51,854 nucleotides of DNA from JBBDWJ01 sp040902925 (lineage in GTDB: Bacteria; Acidobacteriota; Terriglobia; Bryobacterales; UBA6623): contig JBBDWJ010000030.1 of NCBI GenBank assembly GCA_040902925.1, positions 1 through 51,854 on the forward strand, written 5' to 3'. The notes under the pieces are model-generated. The model saw only the letters and a program-made list of their open reading frames with translations, was not told the origin of the DNA and did not search any database. This document shows, one piece after another, positions 1 to 7,999 of the stretch; position 1 is the first letter of the stretch; each line of letters opens with the position of its first letter. Position numbers and translations under genes: made by a program.

Positions 1-354
1 GCGATCGAAGGCGGCGAGCTGGCTCTCACCGAAGGGCCGGTATTCCTTTATTTCTTCAACCCGACCTGCCTGCACTGCCTCGATGCCGGCATCACTATGT
101 CCGGATACGAATGGAAAGCAACCTATGTCGGCATTCCCACCCAGGACTTCGATTTCGGGCCGCAGTTTGTGAGCGACGCCGGGCTGAAAAACGTCAAGCT
201 GTCGCCTGAGATCGAGCGCCTCAAACCGATCTTTCCCTTTGACGACGTGCCTTTCGCGGTCGCCTTGAGAGACGGTCAGGTCCTGGCGCAATTGCGTTTC
301 TTCGAAGAGCCCGCGCTCGGCGAAAAGCTGCGCGAGATCGGGTTCATCGACTAG
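1..354 (+). CDS. Thioredoxin-like thiol oxidoreductase, C-terminal part (5' truncated)
   Basis: The reading frame is open from the first base of the window to a TAG at 352-354, so this is the last 117 residues of a longer protein. About 20 residues in, the sequence FFNPTCLHC carries a CxxC motif in the usual thioredoxin-fold position (beta strand, then F-x-N-P-T-C-x-x-C). A second half without further motifs follows, matching the end of TlpA/DoxX-associated thioredoxin domains. The visible part has no signal peptide or membrane segment; these may lie upstream. By family it would reduce or oxidise cysteines in exported proteins. The family is fairly sure; the partner domain and exact role cannot be seen. 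Confidence 0.75.
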   Translation, partial: AIEGGELALTEGPVFLYFFNPTCLHCLDAGITMSGYEWKATYVGIPTQDFDFGPQFVSDAGLKNVKLSPEIERLKPIFPFDDVPFAVALRDGQVLAQLRFFEEPALGEKLREIGFID

Positions 355-379
355 CCGCTCTCTGGCTGCCCAAGCCTCG

Positions 380-1048
380 GTGTCCGACCTGGGTTCGGAT
401 ACTGCTGGGGATTTGAGCCCTTGGCGCACGGATTCGTTAAAATACCTTCCGTTGGCCCTGCCGCAGAAAATCCCCGTCAAAATCACCTCTGAGGCGGCCG
501 GCTACGTCAGTTTCACGCCGGTGGCACGCCAGGAACTGACGCCCGCGGAATTGGTGGCGCAAATCCTCGCCGTCACCGGCAAGCGCCTCTCGCGCATCCG
601 CGACATTCTCTCGCGGGGCTCTTTCGTGAGCGGCAGCTCGCGATATCGCTGGCAGCCGCTCGACGTCGATAGCGGAGACATCGAAGCCCTGCTGGCGCCG
701 TTTCCCGACGAAGATCCCGCGCGGCCGTTTGACCCCTCCCACTGCACGATGGTGGTCTTCAAGGGCCTGCGCGGCGCCGTGGAGGTGGTTCCCGAGGCGG
801 CGGCCAAGCGCCGGCTTCTCAAAAAAACCAGTTTCTGGGACGCCATCATGGCCATCTTCGAAACGGCCCAGCCGGCCTATCACCGCTATTCCTACTCCGA
901 GAGCGCCGATGTGTATCAGGTGAAGCTTCCCCTTGAGACCTTGCAGCACATCCTCAACCAAACCAACCTGCTGAAGTACGCCTCGATCGCCCAGGAACTG
1001 CGTTTTCTGGAGCCCAACGCCGCCGAGTTGTTCGCCAAACGCCCCTGA
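380..1048 (+). CDS. Conserved-looking hypothetical protein
   Basis: A 222-residue soluble protein that I do not recognise. It has no signal peptide or membrane helix. The start used is GTG at 380, 25 bases after the preceding stop; a later start is possible because the first ~20 residues look unconstrained. The body alternates basic helical parts (around residues 60-85 and 140-150) with an acidic, proline-rich middle (residues ~100-120). It has coding-like composition with no frame breaks. The short spacing suggests cotranscription with the thioredoxin-like gene. No function is assigned. Confidence 0.6.
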   Translation: MSDLGSDTAGDLSPWRTDSLKYLPLALPQKIPVKITSEAAGYVSFTPVARQELTPAELVAQILAVTGKRLSRIRDILSRGSFVSGSSRYRWQPLDVDSGDIEALLAPFPDEDPARPFDPSHCTMVVFKGLRGAVEVVPEAAAKRRLLKKTSFWDAIMAIFETAQPAYHRYSYSESADVYQVKLPLETLQHILNQTNLLKYASIAQELRFLEPNAAELFAKRP

Positions 1049-1104
1049 CGGTTCTTTCCGGCTCGACCCAGCGGCCGAGCGCTACCACGCAAGCAAAAGA
1101 AGGC

Positions 1105-1140
1105 TTGACATCATTTCGATATTTCTATTATTATAGAAGT
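1105..1140 (+). promoter_or_regulatory. arsR promoter with overlapping operator palindrome
   Basis: TTGACA at 1105-1110 and TATTAT at 1129-1134 form a good sigma-70-type promoter with an 18-bp spacer. Over the -10 lies a perfect inverted repeat, TTCTAT-TATT-ATAGAA (1123-1138). ArsR repressors bind such AT-rich dyads at their own promoter, so this is the likely operator. The expected transcription start falls at about 1140, next to the ATG at 1141, which implies a leaderless or nearly leaderless mRNA. Confidence 0.7.
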
Positions 1141-1518
1141 ATGAAACAACAGGTGGCCGACTCCGATGTGGCCCGTTATGCCGACATGCTTGCCGCCATG
1201 GGCACTGAGGCCCGTTTGCGCGCCATGCGGCTGCTGTTGTCGGCCCACCCCGAGGGCATGGTGGTGGGAGATATCCAGGCGGCGCTGGGCATCCCGGCCT
1301 CCACGCTGTCGCACCACCTCGAAAAGTTGAAGAACAAGGGGTTGGTCAACGTGCGCCGCGAGAGGCAGTTTCTGTGGTACTCGGCGAACACCGCGGCCCT
1401 GGCCGATCTTTTGAGCTTTCTATATGCCGAGTGTTGCTCACGGAACCAGGCAATCGAACCAGGGTCTATCGTTCAGATCGAGGGAATCGGCGCTAGCCCA
1501 GGGAAAGCCATGGTTTGA
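1141..1518 (+). CDS. arsR: ArsR-family arsenic-responsive repressor
   Basis: A 125-residue winged-helix protein. A central helix-turn-helix (residues ~40-66, with STLSHHLEKLK as recognition helix) is followed by the wing (VRRERQFLWYS). Cys98-Cys99 sit together in the C-terminal dimerisation helix, as in the Acidithiobacillus-type ArsR, where paired C-terminal cysteines bind As(III). The third cysteine of that site is not evident. The start is ATG 1141; an in-frame TTG at 1105 would place the promoter -35 and operator inside the gene. It lies 40 bases upstream of arsM, so it most likely represses its own operon and is released by arsenite. Confidence 0.88.
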   Translation: MKQQVADSDVARYADMLAAMGTEARLRAMRLLLSAHPEGMVVGDIQAALGIPASTLSHHLEKLKNKGLVNVRRERQFLWYSANTAALADLLSFLYAECCSRNQAIEPGSIVQIEGIGASPGKAMV

Positions 1519-1558
1519 ACCTTTCTTACTTAGCTCAGCACTAAACAGGAGATTCCGC

Positions 1559-2416
1559 ATGAACACGACCAACATCAAAGATGCCGTCAATATTAGGGAC
1601 GCAGTCAAACAGAAGTACGGAGAAGCCGCACAGCGTGTACGGCAGGGAGAATCGGCGTCGTGCGCCGGCTCAGGCCTTAGCGCTTGCTGTGGACCAACGT
1701 TGTCGACCGTCCAGATCGACCCCATCACGTCGAACCTCTACGACGCCAGTCAGGCTTCGGAAGTCCCGGCTGAAGCCATGCAGGCTTCCCTGGGATGCGG
1801 AAACCCGACCGCGCTGGCCGAGCTCCACGAGGGCAAGACCGTATTGGATCTGGGCTCGGGCGGCGGAATCGACGTGTTCCTTTCGGCGCGCCGGGTCGGG
1901 CCCACGGGAAAAGCCTATGGGCTGGATATGACGGATGAAATGCTGGACCTGGCGCGTGAAAATCAGCGTAAGGCGGGCGTCACGAACGTCGAGTTCCTCA
2001 AGGGAGACATGGAGGACATCCCGCTGCCGGATGCCTCGGTCGACGTTGTCATCTCAAACTGCGTCATCAATCTCGCCGCCGACAAAGCGCGCGTGCTGAC
2101 GGAAGCGTACCGGGTGCTGCATTCCGGCGGGCGTTTGGCGGTATCCGACATCGTTGTGCGCGGCGAGGTACCCCAGGAAATCCGCCGCAACGTCGAGTTG
2201 TGGATGGGCTGTGTGGCCGGGGCGCTGGAGGAATCGGACTATCGCGCTAAGCTCGCGGCTGCTGGTTTCACGGAAATCGAAATCGAGCCGACGAGGGTCT
2301 ACACGGCCGAAGACGCCAGGGATTTCCTGACCTCCGCGGGCATCCCTTACGAGCAGTTTGCCGCCGAGGTGGACGGCAAATTCCTGAGCGCGTTCGTGCG
2401 GGCGCGGAAGCCGTAA
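1559..2416 (+). CDS. arsM: Arsenite S-adenosylmethionine methyltransferase
   Basis: A 285-residue class I SAM methyltransferase. Motif I is DLGSGGGID (residues ~97-105), followed by the acidic LDM at ~122. The three cysteines needed by ArsM enzymes are present: Cys80 (LGCGNP), Cys168 (SNCVINLA) and Cys218 (MGCVAG). Extra N-terminal cysteines are at 35, 43 and 44. It methylates As(III) to mono-, di- and trimethyl species, a cytoplasmic detoxification. The start is ATG 1559 behind AGGAGA (1547-1552), so the upstream in-frame extension is rejected. It is cotranscribed with arsR and convergent with the next gene, with only 12 bases between. The N-terminus contains a short duplication, NIKDAV/NIRDAV. 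Confidence 0.92.
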   Translation: MNTTNIKDAVNIRDAVKQKYGEAAQRVRQGESASCAGSGLSACCGPTLSTVQIDPITSNLYDASQASEVPAEAMQASLGCGNPTALAELHEGKTVLDLGSGGGIDVFLSARRVGPTGKAYGLDMTDEMLDLARENQRKAGVTNVEFLKGDMEDIPLPDASVDVVISNCVINLAADKARVLTEAYRVLHSGGRLAVSDIVVRGEVPQEIRRNVELWMGCVAGALEESDYRAKLAAAGFTEIEIEPTRVYTAEDARDFLTSAGIPYEQFAAEVDGKFLSAFVRARKP

Positions 2417-2428
2417 GCGGCTATGGTG

Positions 2429-4687
2429 TCACGCTGATTTGCCGAAGAAGATTTCTTCCTGCACTGCCAGTTGAGTATCTTGTTTCTGCCCCTTCGCCCG
2501 CCTGCCGGCCACGTAAGCGCGAAAGGCGCGCGTCACCAGCAGGCGGGCGTCGGGGCCGTAGCTTCTCAACTGCTCGTCGATCCATTTTCCTGTCGACTCG
2601 GCAGTGGCTTCAGAAGCCATGACGGCCTTCGCCCGGGATTCGAACTCGGGCAGGAACTTCTCGGCGAAGTGCTTTTTTCTTTCAAGCGCAACGAGGTCCG
2701 AAATCTCTAGCGCGTAATCCGGCAGCTCGACGTCCACCAACAGGAGCATCTCCTTCATGAAAGCGTTGGAGAACTGCAGCACTTCCTCGTCCACACGGCG
2801 GCGAACTTCGAGAAATTCTTCGTCCGAGGCCCATGCACCCAGAGGTTCCGAAGGCTTTTCGATATACACCTTGTTCTTCGGCTCGGTGCCCGAGGGCCGC
2901 ACCGTCGTCCGCAGCCCGCCTTCGAACTGGAAGGTAAGCTGGTTTCGCGACGCGCGGTCGGTTTCGGATTTGAACTTACCGAACTGATTCTCGTCCCAGT
3001 AGTCGATGACGGATTGGACTTTGAGTCCACCGACCGCCTTCGGCGGATGGGTGCGCATCTCTTGCTGGATGTGCCGTATCGCCGCGGTGCCGGCGGCGCC
3101 CTGCATCACCGTCGAGCGTAGATAGTTGCGGTAATAGCCGTAGCGTTTGTAGGTATCGATCAAGTAGTCGTGGATAGTCTTGCCGCTCTGCTTGAGCTCC
3201 GAAAGCAACTCGGCCATGACGACGGCCGCCCCGGCAGCGTCCTTGTCGCGGATCTGCGGCGTCAGCAGCACGCCGTGGCTCTCTTCGGCGCCGATGATGA
3301 AATCGTCCAGCCCTCCGACAACGCCATCGAAGCTGCCGTCGCGCTCGAGGCGGTCGATGATATCGCCGATGTACTTGAACCCGACCAGAAGGTTATCGAT
3401 CACCTGGGCGCCGAAGGAGCGCGCGATGAGGGCCATTAACTGCGTGGTGACCTGGGTTTCGAGTACAACGCCCTTGGCCGGCAGCTTGCCCGCTTTTTTG
3501 AGGGACTCGAGGCGGTAGCGGGTGACGATTACCGCCAACTCGTTGCCGGTGACGAAAACGAAGTCGCCATTGTGAGGTATGGCTCCGCCGATGCGGTCGG
3601 CGTCGGGATCGGTGGCCAGTACCAGGTCAGCTCCGACTTCCTTCCCTGTCTCGATCGCAAGGTCGAGCGACTCCGGCACTTCCGGGTTCGGCGACCGGAA
3701 TTTCACGTTCGCAAAATCGCCGCGGAACTCCCGTTGCGCCTCGACGGGAAAGAAGGTTTTACCCTCTTCAAACCCCATCGCCGTCAGGCAGCGGCCGACC
3801 GTGTTGATGCCCGTCCCATGTAACGGTGAGAAAACGATCTTCGCACCGCGTGGTTTTTCGCCGAGACGCAAGCTCAGGTTGACGTCAATATACGCATCAC
3901 GATCTTCGGCGCTGATCATCCGGATGAGCCCTGTTTTCTGGGCTTCGCCGTAGGTCATGCTGTCGATATCGGTTATGGTCTCGACGATCTTAACCATCTG
4001 TTCGTCGTAGGGGGGCACTTCCTGGCCGCCCTTGTCGTTGTAAAACTTGCCGCCGTTATCGTCCGGGTGATTATGCGAAGCGCTGACGTTGAGCCCGCCA
4101 TGCGCTCCGTAGCGCCGAATGAGAAACGAAAGCTCCGGCGTCGAGATGTAGTCATTCAGTTCGTCGGGCAGCATGTAAACGGCCACGCCGGCCTTACAGT
4201 AAACTGCGGCGGCGTAATGCGCGAAATTTTTTGAGGACAGTCCCGTTACGGGGTTCGGCACATCGGCTGGATAAAGCTGCCGCAGGTCGCCGTAGCAGCG
4301 GACATCGTAGGCTACGACAACGCGGAGCTCCTTCTCCTCGGGAAAACGCTGCCGCAAATACTGGACGTGCCCTTGGTTCGAAGAAGCAATCGTGTACGGA
4401 TTGATGCGGTTCGGGCCGATACCGACTGGGCCGCGGCGGCCTCCGGTTCCGAAGGGAATGACCTGGTAGAAGCTGTCGAGCAAAAGATCGAACTGCTCAG
4501 CCTCGATCATCCACTCAACCAGAGGCCGGTAATCGCCTTTTTGCTCTCCAAGCAGCGATGCGAATTTCGGATGATCGAGCCAGTCCTCGAGATAGGTCAA
4601 CGCGGACTGCTTTACCCCTGGATCGACTTTGATCCCCGCAAATCCTTGTTTGGCGCGTTCGAGTAACTGGGCGGTAGACTTCCCCAC
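2429..4687 (-). CDS. Phosphoglucomutase / phospho-sugar mutase
   Basis: A 752-residue alpha-D-phosphohexomutase that interconverts hexose 1- and 6-phosphates in the cytoplasm. Visible parts in order: GTGGRRG near residue 81; the phosphoserine loop SASHN (Ser204); the Mg2+ loop DPDADR (~360-365); the sugar-binding EESHG (~468-472); and the phosphate-binding RPSGTEP (~620). About 110 helical residues follow the last motif, making it longer than typical 450-580-residue members, so the exact sugar is uncertain (glucose is most likely). The start is GTG 4687, because GGGAGG lies eight bases upstream; a TTG at 4705 would put that Shine-Dalgarno sequence inside the gene. It is convergent with arsM. 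Confidence 0.88.
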   Translation of the reverse strand: MGKSTAQLLERAKQGFAGIKVDPGVKQSALTYLEDWLDHPKFASLLGEQKGDYRPLVEWMIEAEQFDLLLDSFYQVIPFGTGGRRGPVGIGPNRINPYTIASSNQGHVQYLRQRFPEEKELRVVVAYDVRCYGDLRQLYPADVPNPVTGLSSKNFAHYAAAVYCKAGVAVYMLPDELNDYISTPELSFLIRRYGAHGGLNVSASHNHPDDNGGKFYNDKGGQEVPPYDEQMVKIVETITDIDSMTYGEAQKTGLIRMISAEDRDAYIDVNLSLRLGEKPRGAKIVFSPLHGTGINTVGRCLTAMGFEEGKTFFPVEAQREFRGDFANVKFRSPNPEVPESLDLAIETGKEVGADLVLATDPDADRIGGAIPHNGDFVFVTGNELAVIVTRYRLESLKKAGKLPAKGVVLETQVTTQLMALIARSFGAQVIDNLLVGFKYIGDIIDRLERDGSFDGVVGGLDDFIIGAEESHGVLLTPQIRDKDAAGAAVVMAELLSELKQSGKTIHDYLIDTYKRYGYYRNYLRSTVMQGAAGTAAIRHIQQEMRTHPPKAVGGLKVQSVIDYWDENQFGKFKSETDRASRNQLTFQFEGGLRTTVRPSGTEPKNKVYIEKPSEPLGAWASDEEFLEVRRRVDEEVLQFSNAFMKEMLLLVDVELPDYALEISDLVALERKKHFAEKFLPEFESRAKAVMASEATAESTGKWIDEQLRSYGPDARLLVTRAFRAYVAGRRAKGQKQDTQLAVQEEIFFGKSA

Positions 4688-4936
4688 AAACACATCCTCC
4701 CGCAAATGGAACGATTCCCTGGACAGCTACGCTGTTTCGGCCGCAATCAACACGTCCATGCGGCATCCATGTCCATCAGAGATTCTAGCGGAGATTTCGG
4801 CGGAGTTTTCCCAGCGGGCGAGCTTCTCGCTGATCTGGCGGTTTCCAAAGGCAACGTCGATGGCCAAGCTGTTCGTCCGGCGCAGCCGCCACCGTGAGTT
4901 TCCTGTCCTTGGATGGCCAAGCTTCCGGGACATGGA

Positions 4937-5647
4937 TCAACGTGCTTTTTCAAGCATCTCTTCGGCGTACAACGCTCCCTCGGGCGTATCCTCGTGCTTG
5001 AAGAACAGGAACGTGGATTTACCGCCGTCGAGCAGCGCCTTGGTTTTTGTCCAAATCGTCTCGCGGTCTTCGGGGCTGTACTCGGTTTTGCGCAGGCGGA
5101 AATAGACGTAGTCGGCCGTCACGACTTCAGGGGGATCGAGGTTTTCCGATTCAGCCAGGCAATAACAGATGTTGTGCTTTTCCAGCACGCGATAGACTTC
5201 GTCCGCCTGCCACGAGGCGTGACGAAATTCGAAGGCGTAGCGCCCGCCCGGCGGCAGCGCTTCCACGAACTCGGCCAGCAGGGCGACATCGCAACGCAGG
5301 TACGGCGGCAACTGAAAAAGCACCACACCCAGCCGGTTCGAGTCGCGCAGCGGTTCGATCGAACGCAAGAAGAAGTCGGTCGGCTCGCGGGCGTCTTTGA
5401 GGCGTGCGATGTGCGTGATGCGCTGGTGGGCTTTGATGGAGAACGAAAATCCTTCGGGCGTCGAGGCGATCCAGCCCTCGAGCGATTTGGCGGACGGGTT
5501 ACGCCGGAATGTGTAGTTGATCTCAACGGCATTCAGGCGCGTCGCGTAGTGCTCAAGGAATTTCTTCTGGGGCAGTTTTTCCGGGTAGAAGAGCGGCTTC
5601 CATTGCGGATAAGCAAAACCGGATGTGCCCGCATAAAGTGGCGCCAT
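4937..5647 (-). CDS. DUF72 domain protein
   Basis: A 236-residue protein opening with YAGTSGFAYPQWK, the hallmark start of the DUF72 (YecE) TIM-barrel family. It continues with the family's NAVEINYTFRRNPS, FSIKAH, RLGVVLFQLPP and FEFRHASW blocks. The biochemical role of the family is unknown. The start is ATG 5647, preceded by GCAGGAG; the longer in-frame extension has no family similarity. It is transcribed away from the TonB receptor across a 213-bp divergent gap. The 249 bases between this gene and the mutase start hold no convincing gene. Confidence 0.85.
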   Translation of the reverse strand: MAPLYAGTSGFAYPQWKPLFYPEKLPQKKFLEHYATRLNAVEINYTFRRNPSAKSLEGWIASTPEGFSFSIKAHQRITHIARLKDAREPTDFFLRSIEPLRDSNRLGVVLFQLPPYLRCDVALLAEFVEALPPGGRYAFEFRHASWQADEVYRVLEKHNICYCLAESENLDPPEVVTADYVYFRLRKTEYSPEDRETIWTKTKALLDGGKSTFLFFKHEDTPEGALYAEEMLEKAR

Positions 5648-5860
5648 GAGTTCTCCTGCCGAACCGGAAACGCAGTATATCGTGGACGAGCGGCCGCTTG
5701 CGTGAGTTGCGAGACTTCGCGCGGATTCAACTGACCGCCAGGGTCTCCGCGCCATCTCCTTGCGGTGTAAATACTCCCTATACCACGCACGCCGCAGGTT
5801 CTAGGGACCCCGGTTTCGCTAGAATCGAACTTACACCTTCCTGACATTCTGGGTGAGGAT

Positions 5861-7999
5861 ATGCGTTTGTGGGATCTCTCAAGCGGCTTGGGATGGCTCT
5901 GTCCATCGAAGGCTGCTTCTCGGAATCAAGAACCTGAGGGCCGGCGGGCAGGCTGTTCGTTGGCGCCCGTCGCCGCTATTTTTCGGCCGCTGATGCTGCT
6001 GGCGCTGTTTTGCGCGTTGGCGATACCCCCCGCGATGGCGGAATGTGTACGGATCAAAGTACAGGATCCCTCCGGGCTGGCGGTAAGCGGAGCGCGCATC
6101 CTGGTCAACGGCCGGGAGTTGATTTCAGACCTGGAGGGGGCAGCTCAAGCCTGTGGGCTGAGCACCGGTCTACACGACGTAACGATCCTCACCGCTCACT
6201 TCGAGCGGCAGACGTTCCGGGTGGACGCCGCTGCCGCCGAGGCCGTGCTGCGGCTCAGCCTTAGAACACGCATCGAGACGCCGATTGTCGTGACCGGGAC
6301 GACGGAGCCGCGCGAGCTCGCTGAAATCGACCGCAGCATGTCGGTGCTGCCCGTGGAGGAGCCCGAAATCCCGGCTTGGTCGTTTGCGGACGTACTGAAG
6401 CAGGATTCCTCGGTCGATATCCGCGCGCGCGGGGCCGACGGCACGCAGGCCGATCTCTCCATCCGCGGCTCGAGCTTCGATCAGGTGCTCGTGCTCGTCA
6501 ACGGCGTGCGCATGAACGACGCGCAGACGGGGCATCACAGTTTGGATCTGCCGCTGCCGTTCGAATCCGTCCAGCAAGTGGAAGTGCTGCACGGCAGCGG
6601 CGCGACGCTATATGGGTCGGACGCGGTTGGCGGAACGATCAATTTCATCACCCGCAAGCCCGAGGCCGCTGAGCTGCGTCTGATGGGCGGGGTCGGCGAG
6701 TTTGGATGGAACCGCTATTCGGCGACCAGCGGCTTTCGTCTGGGGCGCTGGAGCCAGCAAACATCGATGGCCCGCGACTTTTCGACCGGCTTTCGGCCGG
6801 GCCGCGACTTTCGCAATATCGCGGTCAACAGCGAGTCGTTTCTCGACCATTCGTTTGGTTCGACAACCCTGATGTTGGGATACAACGACCGGCCCTTTGG
6901 GGCGAACGGCTTCTACTGCGCCTGTGATTCGTGGGAAGACACGGGGACGAAGTTTTTTTCGGCAAGCCAGACCATCGGCCGCAATCCTGACGGGCTGCAG
7001 CATCGCCTCAATTTCGCCTTCCGCCGCCACAACGACCATTTCGTTCTGTTCCGCTACCAGCCGGAGGTTTCGCAGAACCGCCACCAGGTCGATACCTATC
7101 AGGCAAACTACTCTCTGAACGGCGCCTTGAACGACCGGGCGCGATGGACCGGCGGCGTGTCGTTTCTTTCCGAGGGGATCGACAGCAACGTCGCCGGGCA
7201 GCGCCGGCGGGAACGCGCGGCGGCGTTTTTCGTCCTGAACCTGCGGCCGACCGAGCGGCTGAGCCTCTCGCTGGGGGTTCGCGAGGAAGTCTGGCGCAAG
7301 TGGCGCGGCGAGTTGAGTCCGAGCGTGTCGGCCGGCTACTGGCTCGGCGCCGGTTTCAAAGTTCGCGGCCAGGTGGGCCATGCCTTCCGCATGCCCACCT
7401 ATACCGACCTCTATCACCGCGACCCGTTCAACGTCGGCAACGCCGGCCTGGTGCCCGAGACCGCATGGAATTACGAGGGCGGCATGGACTGGTATTCGGG
7501 CGGAGGCACGCGCGTTTCCGCGACCTGGTTCGAGCGCCGCGAGGACGGCACGATCGACTGGGTGCGCGACCCGGGCTCGACGATTTTTCAGTCCCGCAAT
7601 TTTCAGGAGCTGCAGTTTCACGGCGGCGAGTTCGAGGTCCGCCAGCGGCTGCAAAGCGAGGCGGAAGTAGGCGCGAACTTCACGCTCATCCGGGCTTCGC
7701 GGCTACTTCCCGAAGACGCCGTGTCGCGCTACGTGTTCACGTTCCCTCGCCAGCAGCTCAGCGCGCTGTATCGCGGCCCTATCGGCAGAGGTTTTTACCT
7801 CAAGATGCGCCTGGGCGTGTTCACTCGCGAGTGGCAGCAGACCAAGGCTATTTGGGATGCCTCGCTAATCTACGGCGCGGGCCGCTGGCGGCCGTTTCTG
7901 CAGGCCACCAACCTGCTCAACAGCTATCACGAAGCGTTCCAGGGGCTGCCTGAGCCGGGCCGTTGGATTCGCGGCGGCGTCCAAGTGCAGGTGTTTTAG
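5861..7999 (+). CDS. TonB-dependent outer-membrane receptor
   Basis: A receptor of up to 712 residues for energised uptake across the outer membrane. A signal peptide core (residues 44-60, cleaved after AMA) follows an unusually long 43-residue n-region, so a TTG at 5960 or ATG at 5993 may be the true start. Next come a short carboxypeptidase-regulatory-like beta domain (~62-130), a TonB-box-like stretch (PIVVTGT), the plug (SIRGSSFDQVLVLVNG, ATLYGSDAVGGTINF) and the barrel. The FGANGFY and CACDSW blocks of the barrel resemble BtuB-like receptors. The substrate is not known; vitamin B12 or a siderophore is possible. Its stop overlaps that of the convergent symporter by four bases. Confidence 0.88.
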   Translation: MRLWDLSSGLGWLCPSKAASRNQEPEGRRAGCSLAPVAAIFRPLMLLALFCALAIPPAMAECVRIKVQDPSGLAVSGARILVNGRELISDLEGAAQACGLSTGLHDVTILTAHFERQTFRVDAAAAEAVLRLSLRTRIETPIVVTGTTEPRELAEIDRSMSVLPVEEPEIPAWSFADVLKQDSSVDIRARGADGTQADLSIRGSSFDQVLVLVNGVRMNDAQTGHHSLDLPLPFESVQQVEVLHGSGATLYGSDAVGGTINFITRKPEAAELRLMGGVGEFGWNRYSATSGFRLGRWSQQTSMARDFSTGFRPGRDFRNIAVNSESFLDHSFGSTTLMLGYNDRPFGANGFYCACDSWEDTGTKFFSASQTIGRNPDGLQHRLNFAFRRHNDHFVLFRYQPEVSQNRHQVDTYQANYSLNGALNDRARWTGGVSFLSEGIDSNVAGQRRRERAAAFFVLNLRPTERLSLSLGVREEVWRKWRGELSPSVSAGYWLGAGFKVRGQVGHAFRMPTYTDLYHRDPFNVGNAGLVPETAWNYEGGMDWYSGGGTRVSATWFERREDGTIDWVRDPGSTIFQSRNFQELQFHGGEFEVRQRLQSEAEVGANFTLIRASRLLPEDAVSRYVFTFPRQQLSALYRGPIGRGFYLKMRLGVFTREWQQTKAIWDASLIYGAGRWRPFLQATNLLNSYHEAFQGLPEPGRWIRGGVQVQVF

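Noticed and set aside
1105..1140. Upstream TTG start extending ArsR by 12 residues
   Set aside because: The TTG is the first half of the promoter -35 TTGACA, and the added residues would overlie the operator dyad.
1424..1558. N-terminal extension of ArsM overlapping arsR
   Set aside because: AGGAGA at 1547-1552 sits at proper distance from ATG 1559, and the extension has no methyltransferase similarity.
4706..4936. Small frames between the phosphoglucomutase and DUF72 genes
   Set aside because: Short overlapping frames on both strands with no Shine-Dalgarno sequence or recognisable domain.
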